Part shown: positions 46,222 through 58,035 of the stretch, in pieces | Numbering within the stretch: the stretch's first letter is position 1 | Layout of the letters: the number at the start of each line of letters is the position of its first letter | Assembly: GCA_021432605.1 (NCBI GenBank) | Contig: MU271145.1 | Span: 2,542,001-2,606,000, forward strand | Direction of reading: 5' to 3' | Length of the DNA: 64,000 nucleotides | Source: Coniochaeta sp. PMI_546 | Taxonomy: Eukaryota; Ascomycota; Sordariomycetes; Coniochaetales; Coniochaetaceae | Notes under the pieces: generated by a model | Told to the model about the DNA's origin: nothing | Database searches by the model: none | The model's input: the letters and a program-made list of their open reading frames with translations, nothing else | Program-made: the position numbers and the translations under genes

Positions 46222-47575
46222 TCACTGCGCCTTCGCCCTCTTGGCAGCCTCCTTGGCCATCTTCTCCTGCCTGGCGATGGCAGCCTCGACGCCGATGCCG
46301 CCAAACACCAGCCCGACACCGAGCCACTGCATCTGCGTGAGGCGGTGGCCAAAGGCAACCACCGACAATATCATGGTGAACATCTTCCGCGTCACCGTCA
46401 CGGTGACGAGCAGGACGGACGAGAATGTCGCCAGGGTATAGACTATAACCCCCCGTCGTTAGCACATCATTCATATATGCCTATATAAAAAGAAGCTGGG
46501 AGAACTCACAAATGAAAACCTGCCCCACAGCACCACAAGCCGCGAAACCCAGCACATCGCCCCAGACGGCGGGATACCGCCTCAGAAACGCCAGGGCAGA
46601 GGTCAGCTCCCCGGCGGTGCCGGCGACGTCCATGCCCAGCCACTCGCCCAGCCCCGTGCGCACCAGCCAGGGGCTGAGCAGCAGGTACCCGGCCGTGATC
46701 AGGGTGCTGAGCAGGTTGTTGGCGCACATCATCTGCGGGCCCGTGTAGCCGCGGAAGGTCTGGAAGATGTAGTCCTGGGTGCTGTTGGTCAGGCCGTCGA
46801 AGAGGAGGTTGATGCCGAGCAGGAGCATTCCCCAGGAGGTCTGGCCGCTGCTGGTGGCGGAGGCCTTGTGCTTCTTGCCCGAGTGCAGGGTGAAGACGGC
46901 CACGCCCGCGGTGACGGCTGCCACGACCAGGTACTTGTAGAGCGGGTAGCGCTTGCGGAAGACGGTGATGTGCAGGGCCATGACGGGGAGGAGCTTGCAG
47001 GACTTGGCGAGGATGAAGGTGATGTAGTCTATGTGCGCGAGGGAGGCGTAGCCGAAGGGGGCGGCGAGGGCGGAGGTGAAGGCTACGAGGAGCAGGGGCG
47101 GGACGATGGCGCGGGAGGGGAATATGGGTGGCGGCGGGGAGCCGCGCGGGGTGCGGAAGAGGAGGTAGAGGTAGCCCGTTAGCAGGGCGAAGGTGGACTG
47201 GATCGTGAGCAGGAAGACGGGGTATTGGAAGCGTTCCCCCGAGACGCCGTGGGGGGTGGTGGTGAGCTTTTCTTGGAGGTAGGCCCATGTTAGACTGGAC
47301 AGAGGTAATGGTTAGTTTTGTGTGTATGTGGACCATGAGAGGGCAGGGAGGGAGGCTGTAAGTGACACTTACAAGGAGCCGTAGATGCCTGCGACGGCGA
47401 CGACCAATTGAATGATGGTGTTGTCGGGTTTGGCTGGTGTATTTGAGAGAACAGCCTGTCCGTTGGCATCTCCATTCGAATGTCGTCCTTGCTTCAACGG
47501 TGTACGATCGTGTTTGCTGAAGTATTCCGAGGACGTCTCGCGCCGCAGGGGCGTTGCCTGCTTTGTCCGCGCCAT
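46222..47575 (-). CDS. HUT1: UDP-galactose transporter homologue Hut1
   Basis: Exons 47373-47575, 46510-47294 and 46222-46442 give 402 residues. Introns are 78 and 67 nt, with GTAAGT and GTGAGT donors. After a 50-residue cytosolic tail the protein is a drug/metabolite-transporter-type bundle of about ten membrane helices. Typical Hut1 segments are [17 protein letters not shown] across the first splice, [26 protein letters not shown], and [16 protein letters not shown]. The last exon gives [19 protein letters not shown]. The C-terminus KRAKAQ resembles a weak dilysine ER-retention signal. Family members (yeast Hut1, animal SLC35B1) sit in the ER membrane and carry UDP-sugars or exchange ATP/ADP. 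The N-terminus MARTKQATP carries a curious histone H3-like start. Confidence 0.92.
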
Positions 47576-48178
47576 TGTCGTTTGTCGACCTGAAGAGCAG
47601 AGACGTACGCTCAGTAAACAAAAAGAGCGAAAAAGGAGGAAGGAATTGAGTATTCAATGGTGGCCAATCCCTGCGGGTACGAGTCGGAAAGAGAAAAAGA
47701 AGAAAAAAATAGAGAAAGGAAGGAAAAGTGGTGGTGGAAGAGACCGTGTTACCGTTTGAGTCTCTTCCGAAGCTGACAAGCTGGCTTCAACTCTTGTTGC
47801 GCTGTCGCTGCTCCCTCACCAAAACGTAATGCCACCCTGGACTGTCGATTCTGCCGGGCGGTGTGTATGACTTACCCCTGTCCGATTTAACCGTTTGCCC
47901 CACCCATCCCGCCGAGAGCGCCTACGGTTATAATATGGGGCTTCCCGATGCACGTGGCAGATCGAGCTCACGTTCACAGGCACATCAATCACCACCATCT
48001 TATCATTTACTGTTGGGGCCGGTGCTTGCTCAAGCACGTCCGTTTCCATTGATTGATTTGATATTTCCATTAGGGGGTGTCATAAATCCTTACACTAATC
48101 ATGGCCTATGTACCGTCCGGCCCTATGCTGTAAAACTATATGAACATTGATCGCTTCTCATCCTAGTCATTATCGAGG
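47576..48178. other. Intergenic: HUT1 promoter and 3' flank of SLP1
   Basis: About 600 bases with no gene. An A/G-rich tract (gaaaaagaagaaaaaaatagagaaagg) lies at about 47690-47720, upstream of HUT1. Confidence 0.45.
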
Positions 48179-51049
48179 CTATTGTTCCTCGGGCACATCT
48201 TCCGGCAGCGCTGGCAAGGGTTTCCTAGCACCTCCCAGCTGCGGGATCGCCGATCGCCTCAGGTCTCTGGCCTGCTGCTGCTCATGCTGTTCTTGGATCC
48301 GATCGAGAATATCAGACCCGCTCATATACTCGTCGTTCCCATTGCTCATGGATTCACCACTGCTCCTCACGGGTGTCCCCTCCACACTATCTGGCGCCGG
48401 CTCGGAGTCGTCAGAGAAGAGCGATCCGTCACGCTGCTTCTTCGGCGGTGTCACGTAGTCTCCGTCGATGTTGTGGAAGAACGGAACATCCACCTCCTCC
48501 ACATTGATAGTCGGTGTCTGTTCGCGGCTGTATATTGAAGACGCGGCCGACTTGGATAGAGGCGTCAGAGGTAGGTCCTTGTCTTGGTACGATCCTGAGC
48601 GGGATAGAGGTTGTCTCATCGTTCCAGTTCGGACCGGTGAAGGAGACGCGGCCGAGTAGTCCGCACTGTCGGGTGCTAAGTCGTCAGACTGCGGCGAGCG
48701 GCTAGGTGAATCCACCAGCGCTGGCGCAGAAATGGATGCATTGTGATTATGGTGTCGGAATGGGGACGACATCGGATAATAGTCTGCCCCTGGGGAGTTG
48801 ACGTAATACCCACGACTGAAAATGACGAGTACAAGAGCGGCTAGCAGTAGCACTGACTGCAAAATAGCCATACGCTTCTGAAAGACTACCTCGTCAGCCA
48901 GCAGGCTCAGCCGCTCCGACAGCGCGACCGTCTCCCGTTGAGACTGCTCACGCTGCGATTCGAGCGCGATGACCGTGCTCTGCCATATCTGGTCGTACTG
49001 CGCCCGGACGTTGCGCAGCTCAGCGAACACAGTCTTGTTCAGGCTGTCCAGGAATGCGTCGACGCGAGAGATCTGCCGCTTCTCCATTTTCTGAAGGGCT
49101 TCTTGCAGAAATCGAGACTGCTCTTCGATGTACTGCAGTGAGAGGGACGTGTTGGTTTCAAGGTGTTGAAGCCGTTTTGTCACGGTTTTGAAGAATGACT
49201 CCTGCACAGTTGGTGAGGCGGAGGAGGCGGTGGATGTGCTAGTTTTGTTCTTAGTAGAGGCAATTGATGAGGAGACCTTGGCTGAAGGCGGGGAGGACAC
49301 GGTCTCGGTCAGATTTGGCTTGGGGGATGGATGCTGATGTTTTGAACTGGGACTGGCTGCGGGCATCTTGCTGCTTGCGGCCGAATCGGTAGATGGTATT
49401 GGAGCAGGTGCTGAGGTAGCCCCCTTGGAACTCAATGAAGACAAGTTCTTTATTTGCGCCTCGCCTGACACAGAGACACTCGTTGCTTTGCGTGAAGCAA
49501 GTGACGGAACGTCTGTCGGAGTCTGGCCACCGGTCGCAGAGGCAGAGGAATTGCCTTCTGCAGAATTTGACTCGGCGGCTACCGGCGTTGGCGAATCTGT
49601 TGTGGAACCCTCTATGCTACAAGTGCCGAGAATCACTTCGTAGTCGAAGATGGGCTGCCACTGCGTCCGGTTGATTTCGCTTACTGGGGCAATGACGACC
49701 GGCTCTAGAATCGGGATCTGCTCGGTAGTGTTCGACGGTTGTGGTGTCTCCTCGACAGGCTCAGATTCCTGCTGAGGAGTCTCTGATATCTGCTCTTCGG
49801 AAGTACTGTCGATGGTTGCTTCAGTCTCGTCGTCGTCCCGGCCGTTATCCGGTTCTTTCCACGAGTCCAGCATGCGGGTACCGTGCACGCGAAGTAGCGA
49901 GACGGGGCAGTAGTACTCGTTGCCGTAGTGAGTCAGAAACTCGATACGAATGTACTTGGTGTATATCTGGGGATGCTCGATCAAGAACGCCTGGATATCT
50001 CTCGAGTTTCGGGCTTCAAAAGTACCGAGTTCTACCCATTTGTCGAGCTTCACGGGATAGCGGTCGCTGACACTGACTCTGAATTTGCGAATCATGCTGG
50101 AGAAGAACTCAAAGTTGGCCAGCACGACCGTGTCAACCAAGATATCGTCGCTCAACTCCACAATGACAAACTTGTTCTTTGTGTGACACTCGAGCAGCAT
50201 ATATGAATCCTTGTTCTCGACCAAGATGGACTTGGCGTTTTTTGCACCCGGGCTCGTCTTGAGTACTGTCGCGCCGGCATCGAATGACGAGTAAGAGAAC
50301 CGCTCCTTGCAAGTCTTCCCTGCATCCTTGCTCCGGTAATACTGCATCTTGCCATCGTCCAGAAGCACCTGTTCTTCCCGGGCTTCGCCGCTTGGTTGGG
50401 GAGTGGACCCGCCTGACTTCGCTGCTGTGAGCTCGGAAACTTTGTCGGACAAGGCGTCAAAGTCGATGGATATCTCGCCGTCGTCTCCTAAGCTGTCGAG
50501 ATCCGCATGATTGTCACCGGCATCTCTATTCCCCTTATGTTCCCTATGCGGCTTATCGTGTCCCTTGATCTGCGCCGGATCCTGGCCTGACTTGCGCAAC
50601 ATCATCTCCTTCCACTCCTCGAATGACATGAATGAGCTGGTGGCCAGATCTTCTGTGTCCTCCTTGGCGTCTTTATCGGCAGAAACCTGCTGACCAGATG
50701 TTTTCTCTTTCGGATGATCTTCCTCCTTCGTGTCGACTACCGGCTTTATAGTGTTCGTGTCGTCACCCGAAGTCCCAGAGCCGGCAGATGCTGTGGCACT
50801 TGCCCCTTCGCCTGTGGTCGTGGCAGTGGCCGGTGTGCTGGTCCAAGAGGTTCGTAGACATTGTTGGGGAAGCGTATGGGTGATGTAGTTGATCGTCCTC
50901 GACTCGCACACTTCCGTGAAGGATATTAGAAGGCTGCTCGACGACCTGTCGTGTCCAGACTTTGATCCATGGCTTTGGCTGTCGCAAAAGCCGGGATTGC
51001 TGAGCCATGCTAGCGCAAGCAGCGTCGTCGTTCCGGATGCCAACCGCAT
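48179..51049 (-). CDS. SLP1: SUN-domain ER membrane protein Slp1 (SUCO family)
   Basis: Single exon, 956 residues. A signal peptide is visible (MRLASGTTTLLALAWLSNPG, cut near residue 22). The conserved SFMSFEEWKEMML motif lies at about 139-151. The SUN domain spans about 245-392, with ILVENKDSYMLLECHTKN, DTVVLANFEFFSS and YIRIEFLTHYGNEYYCPVSLLRVHG. A Ser/Thr-rich region follows, likely O-glycosylated. Next come a coiled coil (about 600-720) and one transmembrane helix from M727 (AILQSVLLLAALVLVIFS). The rest is a cytosolic Ser/Pro-rich tail. This is the Slp1/Opt/SUCO layout, distinct from nuclear-envelope SUN proteins. In yeast Slp1 works with Emp65 to protect soluble ER proteins from degradation. 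It lies next to HUT1, another ER protein, on the same strand. Confidence 0.92.
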   Translation of the reverse strand: MRLASGTTTLLALAWLSNPGFCDSQSHGSKSGHDRSSSSLLISFTEVCESRTINYITHTLPQQCLRTSWTSTPATATTTGEGASATASAGSGTSGDDTNTIKPVVDTKEEDHPKEKTSGQQVSADKDAKEDTEDLATSSFMSFEEWKEMMLRKSGQDPAQIKGHDKPHREHKGNRDAGDNHADLDSLGDDGEISIDFDALSDKVSELTAAKSGGSTPQPSGEAREEQVLLDDGKMQYYRSKDAGKTCKERFSYSSFDAGATVLKTSPGAKNAKSILVENKDSYMLLECHTKNKFVIVELSDDILVDTVVLANFEFFSSMIRKFRVSVSDRYPVKLDKWVELGTFEARNSRDIQAFLIEHPQIYTKYIRIEFLTHYGNEYYCPVSLLRVHGTRMLDSWKEPDNGRDDDETEATIDSTSEEQISETPQQESEPVEETPQPSNTTEQIPILEPVVIAPVSEINRTQWQPIFDYEVILGTCSIEGSTTDSPTPVAAESNSAEGNSSASATGGQTPTDVPSLASRKATSVSVSGEAQIKNLSSLSSKGATSAPAPIPSTDSAASSKMPAASPSSKHQHPSPKPNLTETVSSPPSAKVSSSIASTKNKTSTSTASSASPTVQESFFKTVTKRLQHLETNTSLSLQYIEEQSRFLQEALQKMEKRQISRVDAFLDSLNKTVFAELRNVRAQYDQIWQSTVIALESQREQSQRETVALSERLSLLADEVVFQKRMAILQSVLLLAALVLVIFSRGYYVNSPGADYYPMSSPFRHHNHNASISAPALVDSPSRSPQSDDLAPDSADYSAASPSPVRTGTMRQPLSRSGSYQDKDLPLTPLSKSAASSIYSREQTPTINVEEVDVPFFHNIDGDYVTPPKKQRDGSLFSDDSEPAPDSVEGTPVRSSGESMSNGNDEYMSGSDILDRIQEQHEQQQARDLRRSAIPQLGGARKPLPALPEDVPEEQ

Positions 51050-51949
51050 GTTAAATCAAAAGCTCAAGTCGTTGTCTGTCCATAGCGAGACATGGAGCCG
51101 GTATCAAACAGCTATATCAGCCCGCAATCCGCCTCGTCGTTTGAGACTGGCATACAGCAATCCAACGTTGCTTGACAAAGAGGCTCAGGATGCGACTGGC
51201 CTTCTAGGGCCGCTACCAGAAACTTGGCCTGACGTCGGCAGGGGACTTCCGTGCAAAAAAGCGGCTCCACCAGCCACAGTTCCCGGTTACACTGTGGCGC
51301 ACTTGGATTGAAGCAACGATTAAGACCCACACGTATTCGAAAGTCGGTCATCATCTAGAGGAAATACCATAGTAGTAATTCGTTCTTCCAGACAGAATCA
51401 AGTCTCACAGTGTATACGCTAGTATTCCCGGCCCTCATCAAAGCTGCAATATCATTTTTTTCTTCCCAAGGCAGACCATCTGCGGTCCAGTCCGGTGTGT
51501 AGTTCTAAGGGCCGAGCTCACCAGACACACCTCAAGAGGCTGAAATACCTGACAGATCGCTTACAAACTACGGATGTTTGACCGCTGTCGAGCTTCGGAT
51601 GTGCGAGGCTGAGGAGCAGCTTGCCAGTCTTGTTGCGGAGGATGGGGAGACTGGCGCCAAGATGGCAGCCACAAGTCCGTTCCAAGAGCTGACTGCCTGC
51701 ATCTATTGGAGCGGGGTTGGTACTGCGGGCGTGAAGCTATGAGCTCATGACAACGTCGGGGTACTCGTCGATACGAGCGAGCGCACAGTACTGGACCTCG
51801 CATAGACATAGCGTTGGGTAACCTTATACATAAAGACATTATTCTCCAAAGGGGACGAGCCAGCTCTTCGTGTTGTCTTCACCAAACGACGTAGCTCGTT
51901 TTAACCCACCCATTGCTGTGATAACTTCCAAGCAAGAACTTCCCTAACA
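51050..51949. promoter_or_regulatory. Divergent intergenic region of SLP1 and the SDR gene
   Basis: The 900 bases between two outward-facing start codons should contain both promoters. No specific site was assigned. Confidence 0.45.
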
Positions 51950-52988
51950 ATGGAGAACCTTCCCCCCGACTTCTGGGTGACTTCTCTACAGTTCACACCG
52001 AAGACTTACCAGACCAACTATCCAGCAATTGACCCTACCAACCCTCGAAACTCCGTAGCAGGAAAGGTCGTCATCATCGTTGGAGCCAGTAAGGGAATAG
52101 CTGCCATGGTATCTAGCTACGGCGACTAGTGACATGTCGATGACCCTCCTTGCATGAAGCTAACGTGGTTCCCAGGGCATAAATCCGGCATTTGCACAGG
52201 CCGGTCCCAAGGGCTTGGTTCTGGTCGCCTCTGGGCCGGAGAAACTGTCCGCAGTGGAGAAAGAAGTCCACAAGAGCAACCCAGACGTCAAGACGCTGGC
52301 TGTCCCGACAGACATCCGGAACCCCGAGTCAGTGGCAGAGCTGTTCAAGAAGGTGAAGGAGGCTTTTGGTCATGCGGACATCCTGATCAATAACGCCGGC
52401 GTGTTCAAGGGCAAGCCTGTCATCCATGAGAACACTGTCGAGGAGTGGTGGGACAACTTTGTGAGGCTGGTCTCCTTCGCTCTAGGGGCGCGGGAACTAA
52501 CTCCTACGCTGTAGGAAGTCAACACCAAAGGCGCATTCTTGGTCATGAAGCACTTCATCTCCCTGCTGCCATCGTCAGACTACCCAGCAGTGATCGCGAA
52601 CCTCGTGACATCGGTTACATATAAGGCGCTTCCTTATATGAGCGGCTATATTCTTAGCAAGCTGGGCTCCCAGCAGCTGACGGCAAACATCGCAGCCGGA
52701 TACCCAAATATTACGGCAGTCAACGTCCACCCAGGCTTGTACGACACTGAGATCCTGAATGAAGCATTCCGAAGGTTCAACCTCGACGACCCATCGCTCA
52801 TCGGCGGCACTCTTGTCTGGCTGGGTGCGGATGCTGAGAGGTCCAAGTTCCTATCCGGGCGTACCATTGTTGCGAACTGGGACGTCGACGGCCTGGTGGC
52901 GAGGAAGGAGGAGATCGTTAGTAAGGATCTGCTTGTCTTGGACTGGAAGGGCACCTTTGGCAAGGAGCAGTTCGAGGACAAGGATTAG
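51950..52988 (+). CDS. Short-chain dehydrogenase/reductase
   Basis: Exons 51950-52108, 52176-52460 and 52515-52988, all phase 0, give 305 residues. Introns are 67 and 54 nt. A classical SDR Rossmann fold is visible. The cofactor loop is GASKGI (45-50), preceded by VVIIV. NNAG lies at 125-128. The catalytic Y193 and K197 are in GYILSK, with a serine shortly before (SVTYKALPYMS). The first glycine motif lacks the usual final glycine (GIAAM), a known variation. The substrate cannot be told from the sequence. The residue after the second beta strand region (VASGPEKL) gives no clear NADP arginine, so cofactor preference is open. It stands alone, not in a biosynthetic cluster. Similar genes are common in plant-associated fungi. 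Confidence 0.88.
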
Positions 52989-55651
52989 GCTGGATACAAT
53001 GGTGAGTAAATGTGGAGGGCTACTTTGAGTGTTGCAAGCGCAGTCTGCGCTTCTAGGAAACAGACTGTCAACAGGGTATTGGCAAGATTTTTTTTTTTTT
53101 CATACCTGCCACCTGGCCCCCATAGCAGGTTTACGCAGCGGTGTCTACTGCCGCCCAAACACTGAGCTTGGCTGCCGTTTCGAGCCTAAGATAGACATCG
53201 TTGCCGCCACTGTGTGCAAGGCGATACTGGACACCGAAGTATCCGCTGTCCGGACACACCAGCCTTCGCCGGTAGATAAATGCTAGCCTAAAGCTACCCT
53301 AATGTTCGGATCTTGCAATAGCGATTCGTCCACTTCGCTCGAGAAAGGTGTGTTCGCGTTGACGACTTTCTCGATGACATACAGACCACTGAAGGCATGT
53401 CGGTAACGACTACCTTCAGCTTACAATAGCTCCCGCCGGGAACTGCTAACACGGGCCATAATTGCGGTGCGTGAGCATCACATGATAGAGCAGGCACTTA
53501 GACGTGTTAAAGGGACTCAATTGGGCCTCCAAGCGGCTCGGTGGTGGTCCAGAAACGAGTCGAGGGAAACCAAGAGATACCTGCGGGGGAGGAGAAGAAG
53601 GAGAGAAAAGGCCTCTGCAGCACGCTGCAGATCTGCAGGTTGACAGGTTAGCACGCGTTGGTGTTCTCGAATGAGAAGAAGCACTTTGATCTCTGCACAA
53701 GCGAGGCGGCTCCTGCAGAGGGAACGGTGCCTCGTGGTTGCAAACCCCACTCGAAGCTTCTTTAGCTGGCCAATGGCGAACCCTTGGTGATGCTTCTCCT
53801 CCATTGTTTCTTGACTCGCTCGTGCTTCTATGGTCCCATCCGGGAAGCCACCATTCGCATGGAACGCATGGAACGGTGGTGTGTGACCCAACGGCTCCAG
53901 GGAGAGCCTGCGCCGGACTAGCAGTCGGATTCGCTTTGCCATAACCCAGTCGCGGCACGGAGAAGCTACATTGAAGGTAGAGTCGTAGACGCACCTGATG
54001 GCTGCGGGAAGACAGATCATAGTGTTTGTTGCTCACCGGTCGTGGCAATTAGGCAATATATCCTTCTGTTCACGGTTGCCGATGGCCACATGCTGCAGCG
54101 TTGCGTCGCACAACATGTGTCCCGATTCTGCTTAGCAGATCCGAACAACCCATGGTACGATGCGTGTGCAACGGACTCGACGCCTCCTCAGCGATCAACC
54201 TGGGACTCAGCTGCGAGCTATTAGACTTAGCGAACACACTGATGCACATCTACGCCAATTGAGAAAGCACAAGGACTAGAGAACCAGAGAATGGGGGTTA
54301 AGAAAATAGTAGGGTAATAAGGTAGGGCCTGGGTCGACATCGCCGTTTGTGGAAGGTGAGCAGATAGGGCTGAGAGGGCCGTTGCAGCTTTTAGCTCTCT
54401 GTCTCTATCAGGAGTTGCATGCCGTTCAAAACCAAAGAGAGCTGAACCAGGTATAGCTCGTGTATACTTGCCATGTTTGCCGCTTGCCTCCGAATCGGGC
54501 TCTTCTTTTTCTATAAGAACGACAATGCAGGAAAGGATGAAGGGGACAGCTGGAGCACATGATTCACGGTCTTTAGGACGACGGGACTCAATGATAACAG
54601 CAGGATACCGCGCCTGTGAATAAGGTACCGAGAATAAGGTACCTCTCACCCGTCCTTTATGTTCCTTCTACAAGATATCTCTGCTTTCGACATAGGTGAT
54701 AACGACGGTAGCCTCCAAAAATCAGCGAGGTTGGGAAAAGAACGAAGGACAAGACAAGGCGGAGCCCCACTTGAATGTATTGGATCTGGATTCAGAGTTT
54801 TTGATGAGAATCCCAAAGCAGAGAGAGAAGAACTCTGCCCGCTCTTTACCTTCCGGCTAGTTTACCTTAGTCTACCTGCAAGAGCAAGCTCTTCCCCTCA
54901 CACGCTTGACCGGACAGCTCAGAATCACAACTGGACCCTGTTTTTGCGTTAAGGTAGCCTTAGCCTTAGCTCTCTCTTCCATACCACCTCGATTCATCTC
55001 TCTCTATCTCTTCACCCTCTCACACTCTACCTCCATCCTCCTCCTTCACCACACAATCCTCACTTCAAAATCCGTCTCCAAACTCCGGCCCCCAACTCCA
55101 TCCTCGTGCCGCCTCTCATACGTATTCAACGTAAAATTCTCTTCGCCATCATCTCCGCCACTCGACAACCCGCCTGTCACCTAGCGACTATCTGGTAATC
55201 CTCCGCGCCGGCATCGCCATATCTGCACGCCAAACAGGGACCATTGCCATTGCCATTGCCAGTTGCCTGCCCCGCACCGTCAAAAAATCGAAGCAAATCA
55301 AAATAAGGGTACGTAACAACCGCCATGCATCATTTGCCCCGCTATAGCGGGATTGTTTTGCGCTGCCGTTCTCCGTGCTATCACTGTCTTCGCGATTGTT
55401 TAACAGGAGCATCGCATGTTTTCTTTAAACGTGGCATTCAATTGATGCATGCATTGCATGTTCTCTACACATTACTTTCAAGCTATATCCGTTGCGTGCG
55501 ATCTGCGCTTTGCCGGGTTACATAGCTAAAGGCGGCGATAGGTTGTAGTTCTTATCCGTCCCTTGCCGTCAAATACCGTCGTCGCGCATCCAGTTCGCAA
55601 AATACCTAGCCACCACAAAAACCCTACGTCCGTACTGTACCAGTCACCAGA
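52989..55651. other. Intergenic, no gene supported, 2.7 kb
   Basis: Between the SDR gene and the KH gene, both plus strand. It contains T13 at 53088-53100 and a 14-base-period direct repeat of gaataaggtacc (54618-54629 and 54632-54643). Minus-strand frames at 53446-54048 and 54227-54649 are probably chance. The stretch 54960-55200 is strongly pyrimidine-rich on the plus strand, as in fungal promoters. A possible untranslated-leader intron could start at the GTACGT near 55311. Confidence 0.45.
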
Positions 55652-56908
55652 ATGTCTGCTTCTCAGGACACCCAGCCACAAAATGGCGGCGAACTCGCCG
55701 ACCAGCTGGATCAGCTGAAGCTCGACAATGAGCCGCGCCTCGGCCCCGACGGAGAGCCCGCACCCAAGACAGACGAGGAATACGCCCAGACCCAGCTGAC
55801 TCTGAGAGCCATCGTGTCGTCCAAGGAGGCCGGCGTGATCATCGGCAAGGGTGGCAAGAATGTCGCCGACCTGCGCGACGAGACCGGCGTCAAGGCCGGC
55901 GTGAGCAAGGTTGTCCAGGGCGTGCATGATCGTGTCCTCACCATCACCGGCGGATGCGAGGCTATCTCGCGAGCGTACGGTGTCGTTACAAGGGCTCTCC
56001 TCGAGGGCGCTCCCACCATGGGTATGGGTGGTGTCGTCTCAGGTAACGGCACACACGGTACGAACTAAACCTCCCGCATCCCTCGAACCAAAGCTAACTA
56101 TTTCCCCCCCAAAGCCATCAAGCTGCTCATTTCACACAATCAGATGGGCACCATCATCGGCAGGGGTGGCCTCAAGATCAAGCACATTCAGGACCAGTCA
56201 GGTGTTCGTATGGTGGCACAGAAGGAGATGCTGCCACAGTCTACGGAGCGGGTAGTCGAGGTGCAGGGCAACCCCGAAGGTATCCAGCGCGCCGTCTGGG
56301 AAATCTGCAAGTGCCTAGTCGATGACTGGCAACGCGGGACAGGCACCGTGCTCTACAACCCCGTCGTCCGTACTCAGCCAGGCGGAACAGCACCTCTTAC
56401 GGGTAACAGTGGTAACGGAGGCTACGGAGAGAGGCGGAATGACTACGGCAGTTCCCGTGTCATGCGGACTGGCAATGGCGCCGATTTCAGCAATGGTGCG
56501 CCACGGACGTACAACCGGCGCTCTGACTCCGATGCAGCTACCCGTGGCCCACCAACGCACGACGAGAACGGCGAGGAGATCCAGACGCAGAACATCAGCA
56601 TCCCCGCAGACATGGTCGGTTGCATCATTGGCCGCGCCGGATCCAAGATCAGCGACATCCGCAAGACGTCTGGAGCTCGTATTTCTATCGCCAAGGCAAG
56701 CCACTCTTACCGCACTGCACGATTTCCTTGACTGTGGTCTGTTTGCCGGCTAACGTTCTTCTAGGCTCCCCACGATGAGACTGGTGAGCGCATGTTCACC
56801 ATCATGGGATCGGCGAAGGCGAATGAGACCGCTCTGTTCCTTCTCTATGAGAACCTCGAGGCAGAGAAGATGAGACGCCAGCAACAGGCGTCTGCCCCGT
56901 CCGAGTAG
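55652..56908 (+). CDS. Triple-KH RNA-binding protein (Rnc1/Pbp2-like)
   Basis: Exons 55652-56057, 56115-56695 and 56765-56908 give 376 residues. The three KH domains lie at about 48-115 (GKGG 65-68), 137-204 (GRGG 151-154) and 295-362 (GRAG 308-311). Each has an intact GxxG nucleic-acid loop. A Gly/Asn/Arg-rich linker separates KH2 from KH3. The first intron has a GTACGA donor; a stronger-looking GTAACG 16 bases upstream would drop the conserved NGTH residues. The second intron starts with GC (AAG then GCAAGC) and ends CTAACGTTCTTCTAG. Only this splice restores ISIAKAPHDETGERMF. The family includes S. pombe Rnc1, which stabilises a MAP kinase phosphatase mRNA, and the poly(C)-binding proteins. 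A similar role is inferred only. Confidence 0.92.
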
Positions 56909-58035
56909 GTCTCGGACGATGGGTTTAAATCTAGGATGTGAGGTGCTCGTTATAATATGTTACGTTGCGGTTACTGAGGGGGCCAAGAAGGCCAGGCAGC
57001 TTTATAACGTGCCCTGGGGGTCTCTGATACGGGTCGGATTTGGCAACCCCTTTCTGTTACGGGTCATTTCCAGATCTGACTTGCCGCAAGGCTGCTTATT
57101 TGGCGGGTGGGACAACGACGTAACGACACTTCTTTCACGAAAAGCATCTTCCGCCGGGCCGTTTTATTTCCTTGAACTGGTTTCGCTCACTTACCTTACC
57201 AACTTTATTTGACGACCGGCCGACATTCACACCCGTCTCAGGCACTTGCGGCCTCTTTGCGAAGCCTTACGGCTGGCGCTCACCATTACCAGTAAAAATC
57301 CATCTCCAAAACATGACAACCGCCTCTCAATCATCCCGCCGCACCTCTTTCCACAAATTGCTCTTACCTCTCCTATCTTCATCTCGACAAACATCAACAT
57401 CCTCATCACGGGCCAATGTCCCTTACAACGCATCACCCGATTCTTTTTGGACCTTCGACAACACCACGCTTCACTCGCATCCTCACCATCGACCCGACGT
57501 CAACTACCACTGGTCATTCGAACCGGACTATGCTAACCACCTCAAACTTGGCGAACTTCCACTACACCTTTGATAGCAGGAACTTGATTGGATCTCGATA
57601 TGGAGGAGTCAAGGAATTGCTCGACCGAGGTTCTAGTGTCGCAGGACCCAAGAATACGATAAACGTTATCAAGACTTTGCCCCACGACTCGTACTGTGAC
57701 ATTCAATGTAGCTCGATTCTCTGACTTGAGTAGGCCGGTACACTAGGGTCTATGAGTTACGGTAATACCCCATAGCAGCCTCTACACCCACATGACTTTG
57801 TGCCGGCCTGCAATGTGACCAGCCTCATGATGTCGGCCTTCTCTTGCACAAAATGCCACACAGGATATGTTCCTATTGACTATGTCCAGTCTTCTCTTCG
57901 TTTAGACCAAAAAGATCCAGGATTATACCTCGAGAATCTGACCAACCACGACTGACTGGTTCTCAATATGAGGCCAGACATCCAGCAGTTTCTATGCCGC
58001 TCCAGATCACGTTCCTCCACTGTCCCGCACAGTCA
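56909..58035. other. Convergent intergenic region
   Basis: About 1.1 kb between the KH gene (plus) and PRO1 (minus). A plus-strand frame of 86 codons (57313-57573, starting MTTASQSSRR) has an acceptable start context but no recognisable fold, so I leave it unannotated. The rest looks non-coding. Confidence 0.4.

Noticed and set aside
53446-54048. Minus-strand frames of about 165-200 codons
   Set aside because: Two overlapping frames compete and neither has recognisable segments.
54618-54643. Direct repeat of gaataaggtacc, period 14
   Set aside because: Real but only two copies of 12 bases; too small to support an element or an operator.
54227-54649. 140-codon minus-strand frame
   Set aside because: No domain content; the stretch also holds promoter-like and repeat sequence.
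57313-57573. 86-codon plus-strand frame starting MTTASQ
   Set aside because: Start context is acceptable but Ser/His-rich content matches no fold. Kept only as a note.
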